DNA from: Phoebastria nigripes
Taxonomy: Eukaryota > Chordata > Aves > Procellariiformes > Diomedeidae
DNA: 64,000 nt
Assembly (NCBI GenBank): GCA_035582835.1
Contig: JAYKAV010002109.1
Coordinates: forward strand, 2,922,515-2,986,514
Direction: 5' to 3'
Positions 12,264 through 24,289 of the stretch are shown piece by piece. The notes under the pieces are model-generated. The model searched no databases and was not told the origin of the DNA. It saw only the letters and a list, made by a program, of their open reading frames with translations. Within the stretch, counting starts at the first letter, position 1. Every line of letters starts with the position of its first letter. A program made the position numbers and the translations under genes.

Positions 12264-15200
12264 TTTAAATGTTTTATGCTAAGAACATTAGGATGTTTTT
12301 ATTGTTTTGTGTTTGTAAATAACTACCATTTTGAGAAAGATGTCTGGTCACTTGAGCTCGTGTATTGATTGAATCTTACTGTTGAGTAGGAGCCATGAGA
12401 ATGCTGAAGGTCCCATTAGAAAATACATAGCTTGATTTATACTTGATGAGAGCTACATTGATCACATTCACATACTGAAACAATTATTGATGGAATCTAT
12501 GATGAACAAGTCATTCTAGTTGTGATGAACATTGGCTTCTAGCAGACATTTGACACTGAACCATGAGATTCTTTGTTGTTACAGCACATCTGAGAAAATC
12601 ATTAAGCTTTTTGAAGCCTTTACAGGCTGGGTCTAGGAGTATTATTTGCGTTAAGACTCATCAAATTCCTTTCACATCAATTTTGGCTTTCTTGTAGGAG
12701 TACATTAGCAACTTTGTGTTATCAGTAGCCGTAGCGTATATTACAAGCAGAAGTATAAATGTAGCTGACCTAATTATCAGCATGTATGTGTTTTTCCTTT
12801 GTGGACAGTATCAAAGTACCCTATGAGAAAAAGCAGAAAATACTTAAGCTGTTTAAAATGTGCTTATAACGTGATGAAGGCAAACTGCAGCTATTCTAAA
12901 GAAAAGAATTGGAAATAGTTGCAATTCTAAATTCTTTTGGTTCCTGTATTCTTTTTGTGGTTGAAAGAATAGGATTGAAAATCAGGAAAGAAATGTCTTT
13001 CCAGGGTTGCTATAACCAAGCTCACGTGACTGGGAAGAGTGTATACTAACAGTTAAAGAAAGTACGTTTTTGTGTATTTTTCAGTGAGAACACACTGCAA
13101 GTCACAGGATTTAGTTGCGAATTCTTAGAGTGGAAGTGGATTTCCAAGAATTGTAACAGTTTTTACAACCAGAAATGAAGAAAACTACCTGTTAAAATAT
13201 GCAGGGAAGTCAGTAAACACTCTCCAACGCTGTTCGAGCCTTTGAAATGGTTATATAATGTTCTGTAAATTATATCAAGCTGCTTATAAGCAATTATTTG
13301 CAGCCCATTTCATGTCATGGAACATGAAGGGAAGAAAGGTGTGCTTGGATTATTGATGAGTTTCTTACTTCTGTCCATAGTCCAAAGTATACTTGGGGCT
13401 ATGAAATCTGCTTCCAAGAAAAACAGGAAGAATTTGTGACCACCCGTAAACTACTTGAAGACTTAAAGCTAGTAAATTCAACAATGCCATGGTTAGAAAC
13501 TTGTCCAGCAGAGGAATACACTTTGTCTACTTAAAGATCTGAACTGATTTGTGTAACAGCCTGAATAATGAATGTGGATTTTCATTTTGGTCCCCTGAGC
13601 GAACGATGCTGTTTCACTCACTGCAAACTCTTTCTTTCAGCCTTGCTTATGATCTTCAAGTTAAATTTGCTTGGTATAATTTTAGATTCAGGAAGAATGG
13701 AAAAATGGTGTTATCTTAACAATACAACATTTTTTATTGTCTTTTTTGAAAGACATTGATAATCGCTATAATGTTATATGATGGAGAATAGCTTGCAGAT
13801 TTATTACCATTCTAGTATTCAAGTGTTCAGAGATCCCTGACCCAGTGTACTCTGGCCTGCAGGCTTACTGTCAATCCTCTTGACCTTTTTGCACTTGCCA
13901 TTGTCTTTGTTTTTTCGGTAAAGTGGTGTTACATGTAATGAAATAGATATATAAAAGTTAATATTCTCTTCTTTCCAAGCAGAGTTACTTGATATTTTGC
14001 TCCTAAAGTGCATTTAAAAGTCTCTTATGCAAGCAAATCAGGATCATACTTTGTACTTCACATGCTGGGTAGCTGACCTGCGAAACTCCTTGTCGAAGGA
14101 TGTTGAAGGGCAAGCACAAAGCTCATTGTCCTGTATTCTCCAACTTCCAACACACACACACAGATTTTTTTTTTTTTTTTTCCCCAATATTCTTGAGGAC
14201 CAGAAATTGGTCAGTCGTGAAAAAGAGTTTAACGGTCTTAATGCTAGTAAGTTTTCATTGGCCTACATCAGAAATGCATGAGGTGAAAAACATTAAAAAG
14301 GATTATTCAAACCCACCAAACTTTCCCATTAAAACCAATTGTGTTCAGCAGTGATTTTTGCTCAGCATCGCTTTCATGAGGTAACCACTAGGGATATACT
14401 ACATGTAGAAGAATCAAATAGACGGAGCTGACTCACACTTGGACTTGCACAGATGCATTTGCAGAATGTAGTCCCTGAATAATTTAGAAACCAATAGTAC
14501 AGAAGAGATGCAGTTCAGTTTTGTAAATTAATATTTTATTTAAAACTTGGACCACTCCAAACTTTGAATATTTTTCTGTTTTCTTTCTATTTTCTGTTAT
14601 TCTAGAACAGAAGCTCTTGGAGGGGTGGGGTGGGGGTGTGGAACCGTGGAAAAATATTACTTAAATGCAGAAGATGGAGTAAAGGATTAAAATACCCATT
14701 TTTCTTCAAGTACCTCTGCAACCTGCTCCCAAATTTGGTTTAAATAAGAATGTTTTGCAAAACTTTCTGGTTTTGAAAAATATATTATTTCAATTAAAAA
14801 AAATGAAAAAATTTCTAACCTTGTGTTTTTAAAATATTTAGGATTTTGCTGTTTGCATAGCAATACATGCACTCAGTCAGTTCAGAGGGAATTCAGGCAC
14901 TGTCTGCTTGGAAACACATTAAGATGGCATGCTGTATGTCTGCCCTGATGGATAACGAATTCACCTCTGGGTAGTTAGCAGCTTGTTGTGCTGGTCTCCT
15001 ATTATGTGAGGTTCTGCTGCTAAATGCTCAAATCTATCCTATGCCCCCGAGATGTTTGGAATAACTGCTGTAAAAATCTCTGGGGAAGTTGCTTCGGTGC
15101 AGTGTGGTACCAGTACTAAATGCATTGCAGCCTGTACAGAATGCCTGTTAAAAGGCATGATAAAAGCAAACTGGAAATGCTAGAGGGTTTTGGAAGAGGC

Positions 15201-17757
15201 ATCTCTTCACACATCGTCACTCAACATTAAAGTGAGCTAGAATACCGATATATTCTTGCAAGATAAAAGTTGTGGGTTTCTTTTTTTGTCGACTGAGCTA
15301 CTCCTGTAAACACATTGCAGGTAAAATGGTACTCCATTAGAATTTCCTACGCCAAGAGGCATGACTTAGCATTGGTTGATACTTGGCAAATAAAAAGTAA
15401 GCTTGGATTTACTACACTTATTATAATTTTTTCTAGTGAGTATTGAATCAAGTGAGTGTTACATAAAGGCCATTTCAAGCATAGTGAAAACAAAGTAAAT
15501 GTAGTGATGTTGCTGACATAACTGCAATAAAATTGATTAGAAAATTATTAAAAAATTGAAGAGTGGCATTGGTGATTCTCCACATCATTTAAGTAAGAGT
15601 AAATACAGCGGAAGGAAAAGTCCAAAAAGTAAAGTTCTTCAAGAAATAGTGAGCTACTGGGTGGTGTTGTCGGGGTAACTGTGAAGGGTGAAATGAAATA
15701 TCATTAGATTTGAAGGGGTTTGGACTTCTGAAGCCTTTCAAAAAGTAGAAGTCACTTAGACTCCCAGCTATTCCTAGGGAAACGTTCTTGGCATAAACAA
15801 ATGAATTTTGAATAATTCTAGTGATGAGGGAATGTTCCCATTGTTAGGGGTTTAGCGTTGCAAAGAATGAATTTTTAAATATCATAAACCATTGGAAATA
15901 TAGATAGTAAATGCCACAAGACTGGGTTTTTATTTGGGTAGACAGTGTAGAGGAGAAAAACCTTAGTAGGACTCGGTTGTTCTTCAGATGCTTCAAATTT
16001 ATGTCTGTTCATCAGTGCTGCATGAATCAATCACCTTGAAGTATTTTAATACATCTTAGTTACACTTTTTGTGTAATACAGAGGAAGGAGAATGTTCCAG
16101 CATGCCACCAAGATTGCAAATTAAAGTCTCCCCTTCAACTTACTACTGCTGCAAAAGGAAGTAATATGTTGGAAGAAAATATTTTAAGAAAATAAATATT
16201 ATACAGTTAAAGACATTACTTTATATTTTTGTTTAAAGTACATGCAAGATAGAAAATGTGCAGTGTGTAATAAACACATGCCCCTGAAAACAGAATATAT
16301 GGATTTTCTTGGCTGATTTCTGTTGTAATTATGTCCTGGTTGGGAATACTATGCAAAAAGTTACTGCAGCTCCCTGCTTCTGGGGCTGGTTCTGCCCTGA
16401 TGCTGAAGTGGGGCGGTGGAGCCGTCTCAAGGGCACTTCAGGTGTCCCCGTGGGACTGCCCACAGCTGATGATTACCAAGGCTACCGTACCACAGCCACA
16501 GTGGCCTTCCCCGCAGGGTCTACCCCAGTCCATCTGAGGCGTGTGGGGAGCGGCGGGAGTAACAGCTGCTATGTGAAACTCAGTCTTATTTTGTGATGTC
16601 TGGAGGGGATAAATGTGTAGAGAGAGCTTCCGTTCAGTAGCATTTTGTCTTTAGCATGTGGGTGGGTGTATGTGTATGGGTGGTGGTTTTTTCCCAGGAC
16701 TGTTATCTGGTTAGAGAAGGTAAGCTGTCACAGCAGTGTTTGTCAAATTTTCCAAAACTAATAATTTTGATAGGGCATTGAAATGCAGTGCGAAATGAGT
16801 GTTTTGCTTTGACTTCTTCCAAAGGGATCTTTACCTGCTCCCCCTTCATGTATTCATGTTTGTACCAGGTGGGCGGTGGGGGATGACAACTGATTTGATT
16901 TTTGGGGAGAGGTTGGGTGAATGAATCGAAAGTTTTCATGTGTTTTTCTTTCAGCTTTATTTAGTAACAATTTTAATGATCCTGTTTGGGAGTGCTTTGT
17001 TAAGGGCTACAGAAAAAGTAGTGGTGATTCTCAATTCTAAAGAGAGATTTCAAGTATTTTTCATTTTAAATAGCCTGCTAAATGTTTTGGAAAATGAAAC
17101 GATGTGATGTCTAATTCAACAGTGCAGCAGCATTCTGCAAAGCAGGATGTTCTTCTCGTCCTTAGCGCTGAGAGTTTGTTCTCTAGTTTCTATGCCATGA
17201 GATAGTAGCATCGTTGACTTGCTACCACATGAGCTCTCTCTTGCTGCAGTTTATTTATTCCCTCCCCGCCCCCCCCCAATGGCAAGAGGACACTTCATTC
17301 CTTCTAGATGTAGGACATCTCATTCCTAATTACTTAAACTCTTTTTTTCCCCCCACTTGCATTCCAGATGCTCACAGATGAGAGTTCTGTTATGCTATCA
17401 GGCGTATTTGTTAATAAGAAAGTAACTTAAGTAGTTAACATAACAGCAGTTGATTTGACCTGCCGATACGCATTTTTGCAGAATAAACAAAGCATGTTAT
17501 CTGAGATTTTATTTATAAGGATCTGCTGAAGTGATCTGAGTTCCCCCCTTGTTTGCCTGTCCTGCCCTAGACCTCAGCACATAATCTCACTGTACTGCTG
17601 CCCTTTTGACATCTGATTGCCCTTTCCATCAGCATCCATCCAAAAGCATATTTGTCTAAAAAGGAAACAATTAAATTCCAATCTCATACAGAAAACCTTT
17701 ACTTTTCAAAGAAAACATACTGAAGAAGTCAAAGTTGTACATGACGAGGAACCCTAG

Positions 17758-17850
17758 CTAAATCAGAACCATAAGTCATTAGGCCAAATTCAGCTCCTGC
17801 CAAAGTAGACACCAAGTCACTGATCTCAATGATATTTTGCCTGTTTATAT
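17758..17850. repeat. Possible fragment of an ancient amniote repeat
   Basis: The phrase AGGCCAAATTCAGCTCCTG followed about 35 bases later by TCTCAATGATATTTTGCCTG resembles the 'gggccaaattctgctct ... gaagtcaatgggattttgcc' tails found in many old sauropsid interspersed repeats. Only two short phrases support it. Confidence 0.3.
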
Positions 17851-18187
17851 TAGTAATATTATATGCACTTCGGTTTTATTTGTTTTTCTGTTAAATCCTG
17901 TAGTAAGACTATGTTATAATGTATGTGAGAAGTGTCATTAGCATGCAACATAAATAACAAGTATGATTGGTAAGTGAATACTGAAATATTTCAAATATGA
18001 AATGATCTACTGGTTATAACCAATTATGGCAATGGGCTAAAATGACTGGATTGTATGAAATTCAGTTTAAACAATGTTACTGTCATCAAATACCTGTATG
18101 TACTATTTCGTGAGAATCTAAGAGTTATATTACAGCATTTTTTCAAGGACAGCAATACATTACTGTCAAAGTGCACAGTAACACACA

Positions 18188-18209
18188 GAAAGAGCAGATC
18201 TGCTCTTTC
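18188..18209. repeat. Perfect 22-bp palindrome
   Basis: Left arm GAAAGAGCAGA and right arm TCTGCTCTTTC, centred on GATC; all 22 bases are self-complementary. A diverged copy of the left arm and its upstream context lies at 19,015-19,044 without the palindromic right half. Confidence 0.9.
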
Positions 18210-21200
18210 AATATTTGCACATCCTTTTCTGTTTGTAGGTCTCCACATGGTCCCACCTAGGAAACACCTTTTTTCCTTCAGGACATTTTGGCCGTAGTCA
18301 CAGGCTGCATACTTCTGGCTCATAAGTTTGAGCACTGTGTTTTCCATTATCTGTGGCTGCAAACAACTTTTTAAAAGCTACAAATAATTCATAATGTATA
18401 ATCAGTGGTATAATTGAGTTATACTCTTTTAATGTAGGTTTGATAGGGAAGCAGTCCCTGTGTCTTCTCTTCAAAGCCCTTCAGGCTGATGAATTTACTA
18501 AAGGCAGTTTCGTCACTGGTGGCTCCACTGTAACTTTGTCCAGGTGCTTTGAGAGTGAAATGCAAACCTGGCTTTGACTGTGTGGCCATCCTAATTAACA
18601 TCAGCAAAGAAGAAAGATAAGAGCCAAATTCCTACATCTTGCAGAGCAGAAAGTGGTGTAAAGAGAAAAAAATTTTGTATATTTTTTTTAACTTTAACTG
18701 TTAATATTCAGCTGTCACAGGTTATGTCTGTCGTTAAAGGTTGATTATATCAGAAGTAATGTTACCGTGAAGAACAATTTAAGTTTAAGGGACTAATGGC
18801 TATTAACGCTTGTTTTAGTTTAAGCGTGCACTTTATAAATATATACAGCTGACATTGTCACAGTTTCTTCCTTGGTTTGCTGTTGAAAAATGAAGATGTT
18901 TGTAACTTGACCTGTGGAAGAAGAATGTAGGTTGGATGGCTGCTGATCAGATTATGAACTTTGTCTTCTGTTCCTACCCGAACTAGCGAGTCTGCAGCAT
19001 AAAATGAGGAGCGACAGTAATGCACAGAAAGAGCAGGTCTTGCTGACAACCACATCCTTAAAAGTAGCAAGTTGAAAGTTGGCGTGGACAGATTTTACTC
19101 CTGTAGTTTTTTGGCAAAGGCCTGTTTTTAGCAGTCAACTTCTGAACATAATTCCTACCTGAGAGAACTTGAAACAGTGTAGTTTTGTCATTAATTAAAT
19201 TTCCCACAGCTACTCTTTAAGGTAGAAATGACTGAAATTACATTTCCGAGGATCTGGTGTGTCAGTGACATTTCCCTGGGTACCACTTCTCTGCAGGTGG
19301 AATTCCCAGGAATTATTAAAGTCCCATTACTGATACGACTAGCTAAATCCCGACCCAACCTGATTTTGTTACGTCTCCAAGTATGTAGGCTTGAATGCTT
19401 GTGGATTTACAGCGTTTGAGCAACTTGGGCAATTTCTAACTGCTAACAAGACTGTGTTTAGTCAGTTTTAGGTTACTGAAAAGGGGTTCACTGGTGCATT
19501 TCCAAACCTGCAGAGCCAATAGGCTTGTAAGCTATTATCTGCTAATGGTAGGATTGCAACTTGCTCACCTATGCAATCTTTTGGTTCAGTTGAAGACCAA
19601 AAAGTGTGCTGTCTTTGGTGGCTGAGAACTAGAAGAGTGTTGGTGTCAAAGGGAGACTGCCACTATAGCTGGTAACTTCACTAACACCAGCTTAGCTGGC
19701 AATGCTGCGTGATGTATCACTTCGTCCTTTAGCAGTATTCTTTTTGCAATATATACAGACTGAGAAATGCCTGTGTGCATGGAGTTTATCATAGAGTTGT
19801 TAGGGGGAAAGAGATTCAGTTGCACGTTTGTCTGTTTGACAATTAAAATCACAGAAAAAGACTGTAAGTGCTTTCCTATTTGATATTCAAAGGTAAAGCA
19901 AATTCAACTAAGTGAATTTAAAAAATTGGTCTTAAGAATGAGGTTAGTGTTTTTTCCCAGCTGTCTGACTGACAGTTTAATGAAGATTGTGTTGTGTTAT
20001 GTTAATGATGTCACTGAAATATATATTTCTTTGTGTCTGTCACTTACAGATTTAATTAATATTCTGCTAGTTTCATATAGTTTTTTGTACAGAATCATCT
20101 CTATTTCACTCCTTGCATATCTTTGGCAGCCGAGTCCTTACTTACAAAAGAGAAAGTTTGCAATCTTCTGACCGACTAAATGTTCCTACAAATAGAAATG
20201 CATTTTGCTAGTGATACCTTCTACAAAACAACACTAAAATATTGGTGTAGTACATAAGCCTTTTAACACCCTTGAAAACCCAGCTTGAACCTTGAGCTAG
20301 TCATTTACATGATGTTTCCTTGGGATTACCTACATTCTTGTCCACTTTGACCTTGTAATTTTGCTCACAGTTGGAAATGTAATGCAGAGTGACTAAGATA
20401 ATGTTGTTTACACAGACTTTAAGTGGAGTGACATTATAGTCAAGCAAGTGTCACATCACCCAAAGTGAAGGAAGACTTAATTACCATAATCCTGTGAATA
20501 CTAAAATTCCTTAGCCATGTGTAGCATAATAATGTAATGTTCTGCATGTTGCATTTAATAACCTGAAGGTACTATATTAACTCTCAGGGATCTTTTAGTT
20601 ATCTTAAACTGAAAGCAAACAGATTTAGAGCGGGTCAGGAGAAATTCTGTGGTTAACGTAGATACTTGGTGCGTTACATTGCTAAGATCTTCCTTTAAAA
20701 GTATAGTTTGACAGGCAAAACAAAACTGAAGTGACTATACCAGCATCTCTCTTAATCTAATGGGTGTAGTCTGGGCCAAGGATTTCTGCAGGTGACGAAG
20801 GCTAAAGTTCATTAAGTAACAGGAATGATAGGAATGAGATGGTAATAAAAACATAACGTGTCATGGCAAACATACCGTTAAGTGGAGAGGAGTGTTAAAT
20901 ACTGCAAGACCGGAACAATTTGTTCCTTAAATTTTCAAACGATCCTACCTCTTTGCTGACACTCGGTGCACCAGCCTTATGTACTCAACCAGAATAAGAA
21001 GCGAGATCTTGAATGAGTATATAATCATAAAAGGCAAATCTTGAGCAATTATCGTGCTTCACAAAGAAAAAAAGTATTTGTCATGTTCTCTTCTGAGCAC
21101 TGTGTAATAATTTTACAGAAATGGAGTGATTATTCTTAATATATGTTGTTTTTATTTCAGTAACACTAAGTAGTAGTGCGCAGCGTACTGCATGCCTTAA

Positions 21201-22719
21201 ACACATTTGTCCTAAGAATCAGACTATTTAGCAGCTGGAAGAATGCATTTAGACAAAACCAGAGTACAGTTGATAGGTGTTCTCCTTTTACTACTTGAGA
21301 GCCCAGAGAGTTCTCCAGAACCTGCCTGGCCCGTCATCCTGTCGTCCGGGCTCTACGCTTCTCTGGTCAGTGGCCAACAGTGATAGATGGATTCAAAAGC
21401 ATAGGTGAATAACACAGTGTGATTTTAGTATTGTTTGAAAGATAAGTTTTGAATTTGCATCTTTCAGAGAGTGGCAGATAGAATGGTTAATCTTGGGAGG
21501 GATTATGTGCTTTCATGTAGGAACTGCTTTTCAAAATAACTATTAGTGTGTAGTTCAGGTTTACCTAATGTCTAAGGTTTGGTCCTCCGAGGACTTGAAA
21601 AACAATATAAATTTACAAGAATGTGTGAAACAGCTGAACATTAGAGTAGTAGTATGTGCTGCTAGTGTATGATATTCGTGTACAAACAAGCAGAAGCGCT
21701 TGAGTAGTGAGTCAATAGGTGTTGGTTTGTGCTGGCACAAAAAAGCTTGTGCTTGGATTTTCCCTTTACTTACAGCAGCGTGCAGTTGCCTTTAATGGAA
21801 TTGGTCTTATTCGTGGAGAGGGGATGGGAAAGGAGACTCTCTGTTTACTTGTAAGGATTTTTCAAAATGGATGTTAGCATTAAAGATGCTCTGTGGAAGG
21901 AGGGTGCAAACTATCATTGCATGGCCTGTGTTAAGGTTTTGCTGTATTACAGCAGCCTTTGAAAGATGTTCCTTCAAAGTGGTGCATTTCCCTGGGAATT
22001 AAGAGTCTAGGGGGAAGACAAGACGGTACCCTGCTGTAGTCTCCTGCAGCTGTCCAGGAGGGCACCTATTTCTGAAGAAGCAGCAATGCCAAAAGGAGCA
22101 CAGGTTGCACTTTGTTGTGCGGCACATCATGCTCCCTCCTTGCCGAAGCCCAGCCTGTCCTTCTTCCAAGCTGACATGTGCTGCCCCTTTAGTTTTGTGT
22201 CCCTAATTGCCTCTGTCCTATGAAAAAACAGTGAGGGAAGGGGAAGATCAATCTCCAACAAGTGTTTCTGTGGTAGTACTGAGCATCAAATCCTCTATAC
22301 CTTTGATGTATGCTTCCAGGAAAAATAAATCAAAATTTTGAACAATGAACTGAATATAACAAAACTGAAACGATTAGCAGTCTTTCTGATGCAGAGAGGT
22401 TCTCTACTCACTGGGGTGTTAGTATTAACACATAGATGTGGAGATGTGCTAGTATATAACAATTTTCAAGATACTTCTCTTTTTTGGGGGTGTTTTAAGT
22501 AAAGTGCTAAATCTCTGATCAGGAAAACTAATGTAGACTTGCTGTTTCTCAGATGATTTTTGTAATATTAAGTCATGCTTAACGCTGCTGATAGCCAGAG
22601 GTCTCTCCTTAACCTGTAGTATCCACTTAGGGTATTAGGAGCTAAATGATAGAAGACAAAACAAATGCAAATCACAGAGAATGTAGATTATACATGAGAA
22701 AAGTTTTGTTGTTAACGGA
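18210..22719. other. Non-coding, mostly featureless
   Basis: AT-rich with moderately GC-richer stretches at about 21,300-21,370 and 22,015-22,200. These could be worn repeats, but I could not name them. No exon is supported. Confidence 0.55.
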
Positions 22720-22939
22720 TTTATTTTTTTTAAAAACAAACTTCCACTATTAGCAGCAATTGCCTTGATGGTACTATGCGCTCATTTATGCATCCATTCA
22801 CTCTCTCTGTTGGCTCTGTTGGTAGAACAGGATGATTTGGGGCTGCCACTTGAATATCTGAGGGAGGACTAAAAAGCTGTGGAGAAGGCAGAAGCAGCCT
22901 TTCATTAAAAACCACCTTTGCATAAACTCCTGTTCCAGC

Positions 22940-23245
22940 CCCTGCGTTGTTCGGCGGGTGCGCCTGCTCGACGCCTGCTTGTGCGCAGATTAGTTTTCAG
23001 TGCTTCAAGCTGACCGTATTTCCCTTTGAAATCAGGGCATTGGAGCTTTAACCTTGACACTGTGGTAATGCAAGAAATCCTGCTGCACAGCCAGCGAGCT
23101 GGTGCTGGTGAGCGCGGAGCACCTGTGAGCACAGGCTGTCGGGCTGGATCCGGGGGCCCCAGGAGTGCCGAGGCTGCAGCTGCCGGGCTGAGCAGCAGTT
23201 GGAAGCGCTTCCTCGCTCCCTCTCGCCAAGCCCCCCGAGACCCAC
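22940..23245. promoter_or_regulatory. CpG-rich segment
   Basis: About 300 bases with many CpGs, in two sub-clusters: 22,944-22,988, and 23,108-23,242 around the GGGCTGGATCCGGGGGCCCC phrase. Open frames exist on both strands because GC-rich DNA has few stops; they start at non-ATG codons or lack recognisable domains. Together with the cluster at 24.2 kb it makes 22.9-24.3 kb the only CpG-rich interval of the window apart from the CR1 copies. Promoter activity is possible but unproven. Confidence 0.4.
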
Positions 23246-24164
23246 TAAAGGGTTTTAACTTTCTTTGGATGTATAATTTTTGTTGATTAACAGGAGTTCT
23301 GGGAAGGAACCCTTTTGTAAAACTGATGACAGGGAGGAGCTGCCTGGGGCAGAGGCTGTCAAATGATCTCCTTTGTGACTGCGATAGTGCAAATATTACC
23401 AAGGAACCAAAAATCCCTTCCCTCTCCCCGGGCTCCCTGGGGGCGGCAGTGCTTGAACATGAAACTCTTCATCTTGCCAGAGATGAATCGTACAGGTTCT
23501 GTTCAAATTGCGGAGTGTTTTGGAATATGCAAACTTCACAATATCATTCTTTGGAGCAGAAGGGTCAGAGAATATTCCCGATAGTAGGATGCAGGATCTT
23601 GGCTTTCGTCATTGCTGACTGCATTAAGTAGGTTTGTTTTCCTAGATGTCTGAGTAGTTACTGCTGTCGTGGCTGAGAGCATTTTGGGTCCAGCAAGTTT
23701 TGGTTTTCCTTGTAGAGATTTCACGCTCTCTCCTGTATTGTTACGGATTGGAGAGGGCGGGAAAGGGTTTTCCAAGACACCCACAAGTGCTGGTCACAAA
23801 GGTGTGAAAGGATGGTCTGAGCGACCGGTGCTTGGGATGTGCTAAACACTGTGTTGAAACACACACGTTTCAAGTTCAGTTTGGATAAAATCTGGCCATA
23901 TTCCTTAAACGAAGCAGTAGAAGCTTGACTGGAAAGGCAGTGTCAGTGGCCAGTGGAGCGTCATCACTTGTGTCCATTTTGCAGGGGAAATGCACAGCAT
24001 TTTTGTCTCAAACATTGCACTGTGCAATACAATTTATTCTACTGTAAAAGAAAAAGAAATCAGATTTTCCATCATTTCTTTCCCATTCCCATAAAAAACC
24101 TCCCAGTCGCTTAAAAAGAAATGTTTTTGAAGAAAGGGGGATATAAATATGTAACGTATTGATC

Positions 24165-24285
24165 ATCTGCCACGCTCGGAGGGGAGCGCGGGGGTCCGGG
24201 GGGCAAAGCCCGGCGTCGGTGCGGGGCGGGCAGCGCTGCCCGCCCTGCCTGCGCCCGGCTTCGCGGAGAGGCAGCAGCCCTCTCA
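24165..24285. promoter_or_regulatory. Short CpG-dense cluster
   Basis: About 120 bases with roughly 18 CpG dinucleotides, in a region where CpG is otherwise rare. It contains GGGCGGG (SP/KLF-type) sites and a perfect 22-bp palindrome. It is too short for a classical CpG island but is flanked on the right by the X-box-rich block. It could be a small promoter, for example of a non-coding transcript, or the GC-rich edge of the enhancer. No TATA box or convincing exon could be paired with it. Confidence 0.45.
24224..24245. repeat. Perfect 22-bp palindrome, GC-rich
   Basis: Centre AGCGCT, with left arm GGGCGGGC and right arm GCCCGCCC; every base pairs. The symmetry breaks at 24,223 and 24,246. 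Each arm carries an SP/KLF-type GGGCGGG site, so a protein dimer or a pair of zinc-finger proteins could bind symmetrically. Confidence 0.9.
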
Positions 24286-24289
24286 GATT

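Larger units (their letters stand above)
11551..18187. other. Non-coding, mostly featureless
   Basis: AT-rich. A GC-richer island at 16,340-16,600 is open in two plus-strand frames but shows no recognisable domain. C/T-rich runs lie near 17,262-17,280 and 17,341-17,356. No RNA gene signature found. Confidence 0.55.

Noticed and set aside
16309..16596. 95-codon plus-strand frame in a GC-richer island
   Set aside because: Starts at TTG, no recognisable domain, and a second frame is also open across it.
5583..18194. Exact 16-mer TAACACACAGAAAGAG shared by 5,583-5,598 and 18,179-18,194
   Set aside because: About 0.5 shared 16-mers are expected by chance within 64 kb, and similarity does not extend beyond it.
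18024..18362. 112-codon minus-strand frame spanning the 18.19-kb palindrome
   Set aside because: Extended only by a TTG start; the product text is random-looking, with many cysteine and asparagine residues and no domain.
22905..23402. 165-codon minus-strand open frame in the CpG-rich segment
   Set aside because: It begins at TTG, has low-complexity alanine/arginine/proline-rich content and no domain, and overlaps frames open on both strands. GC-rich DNA simply lacks stops.
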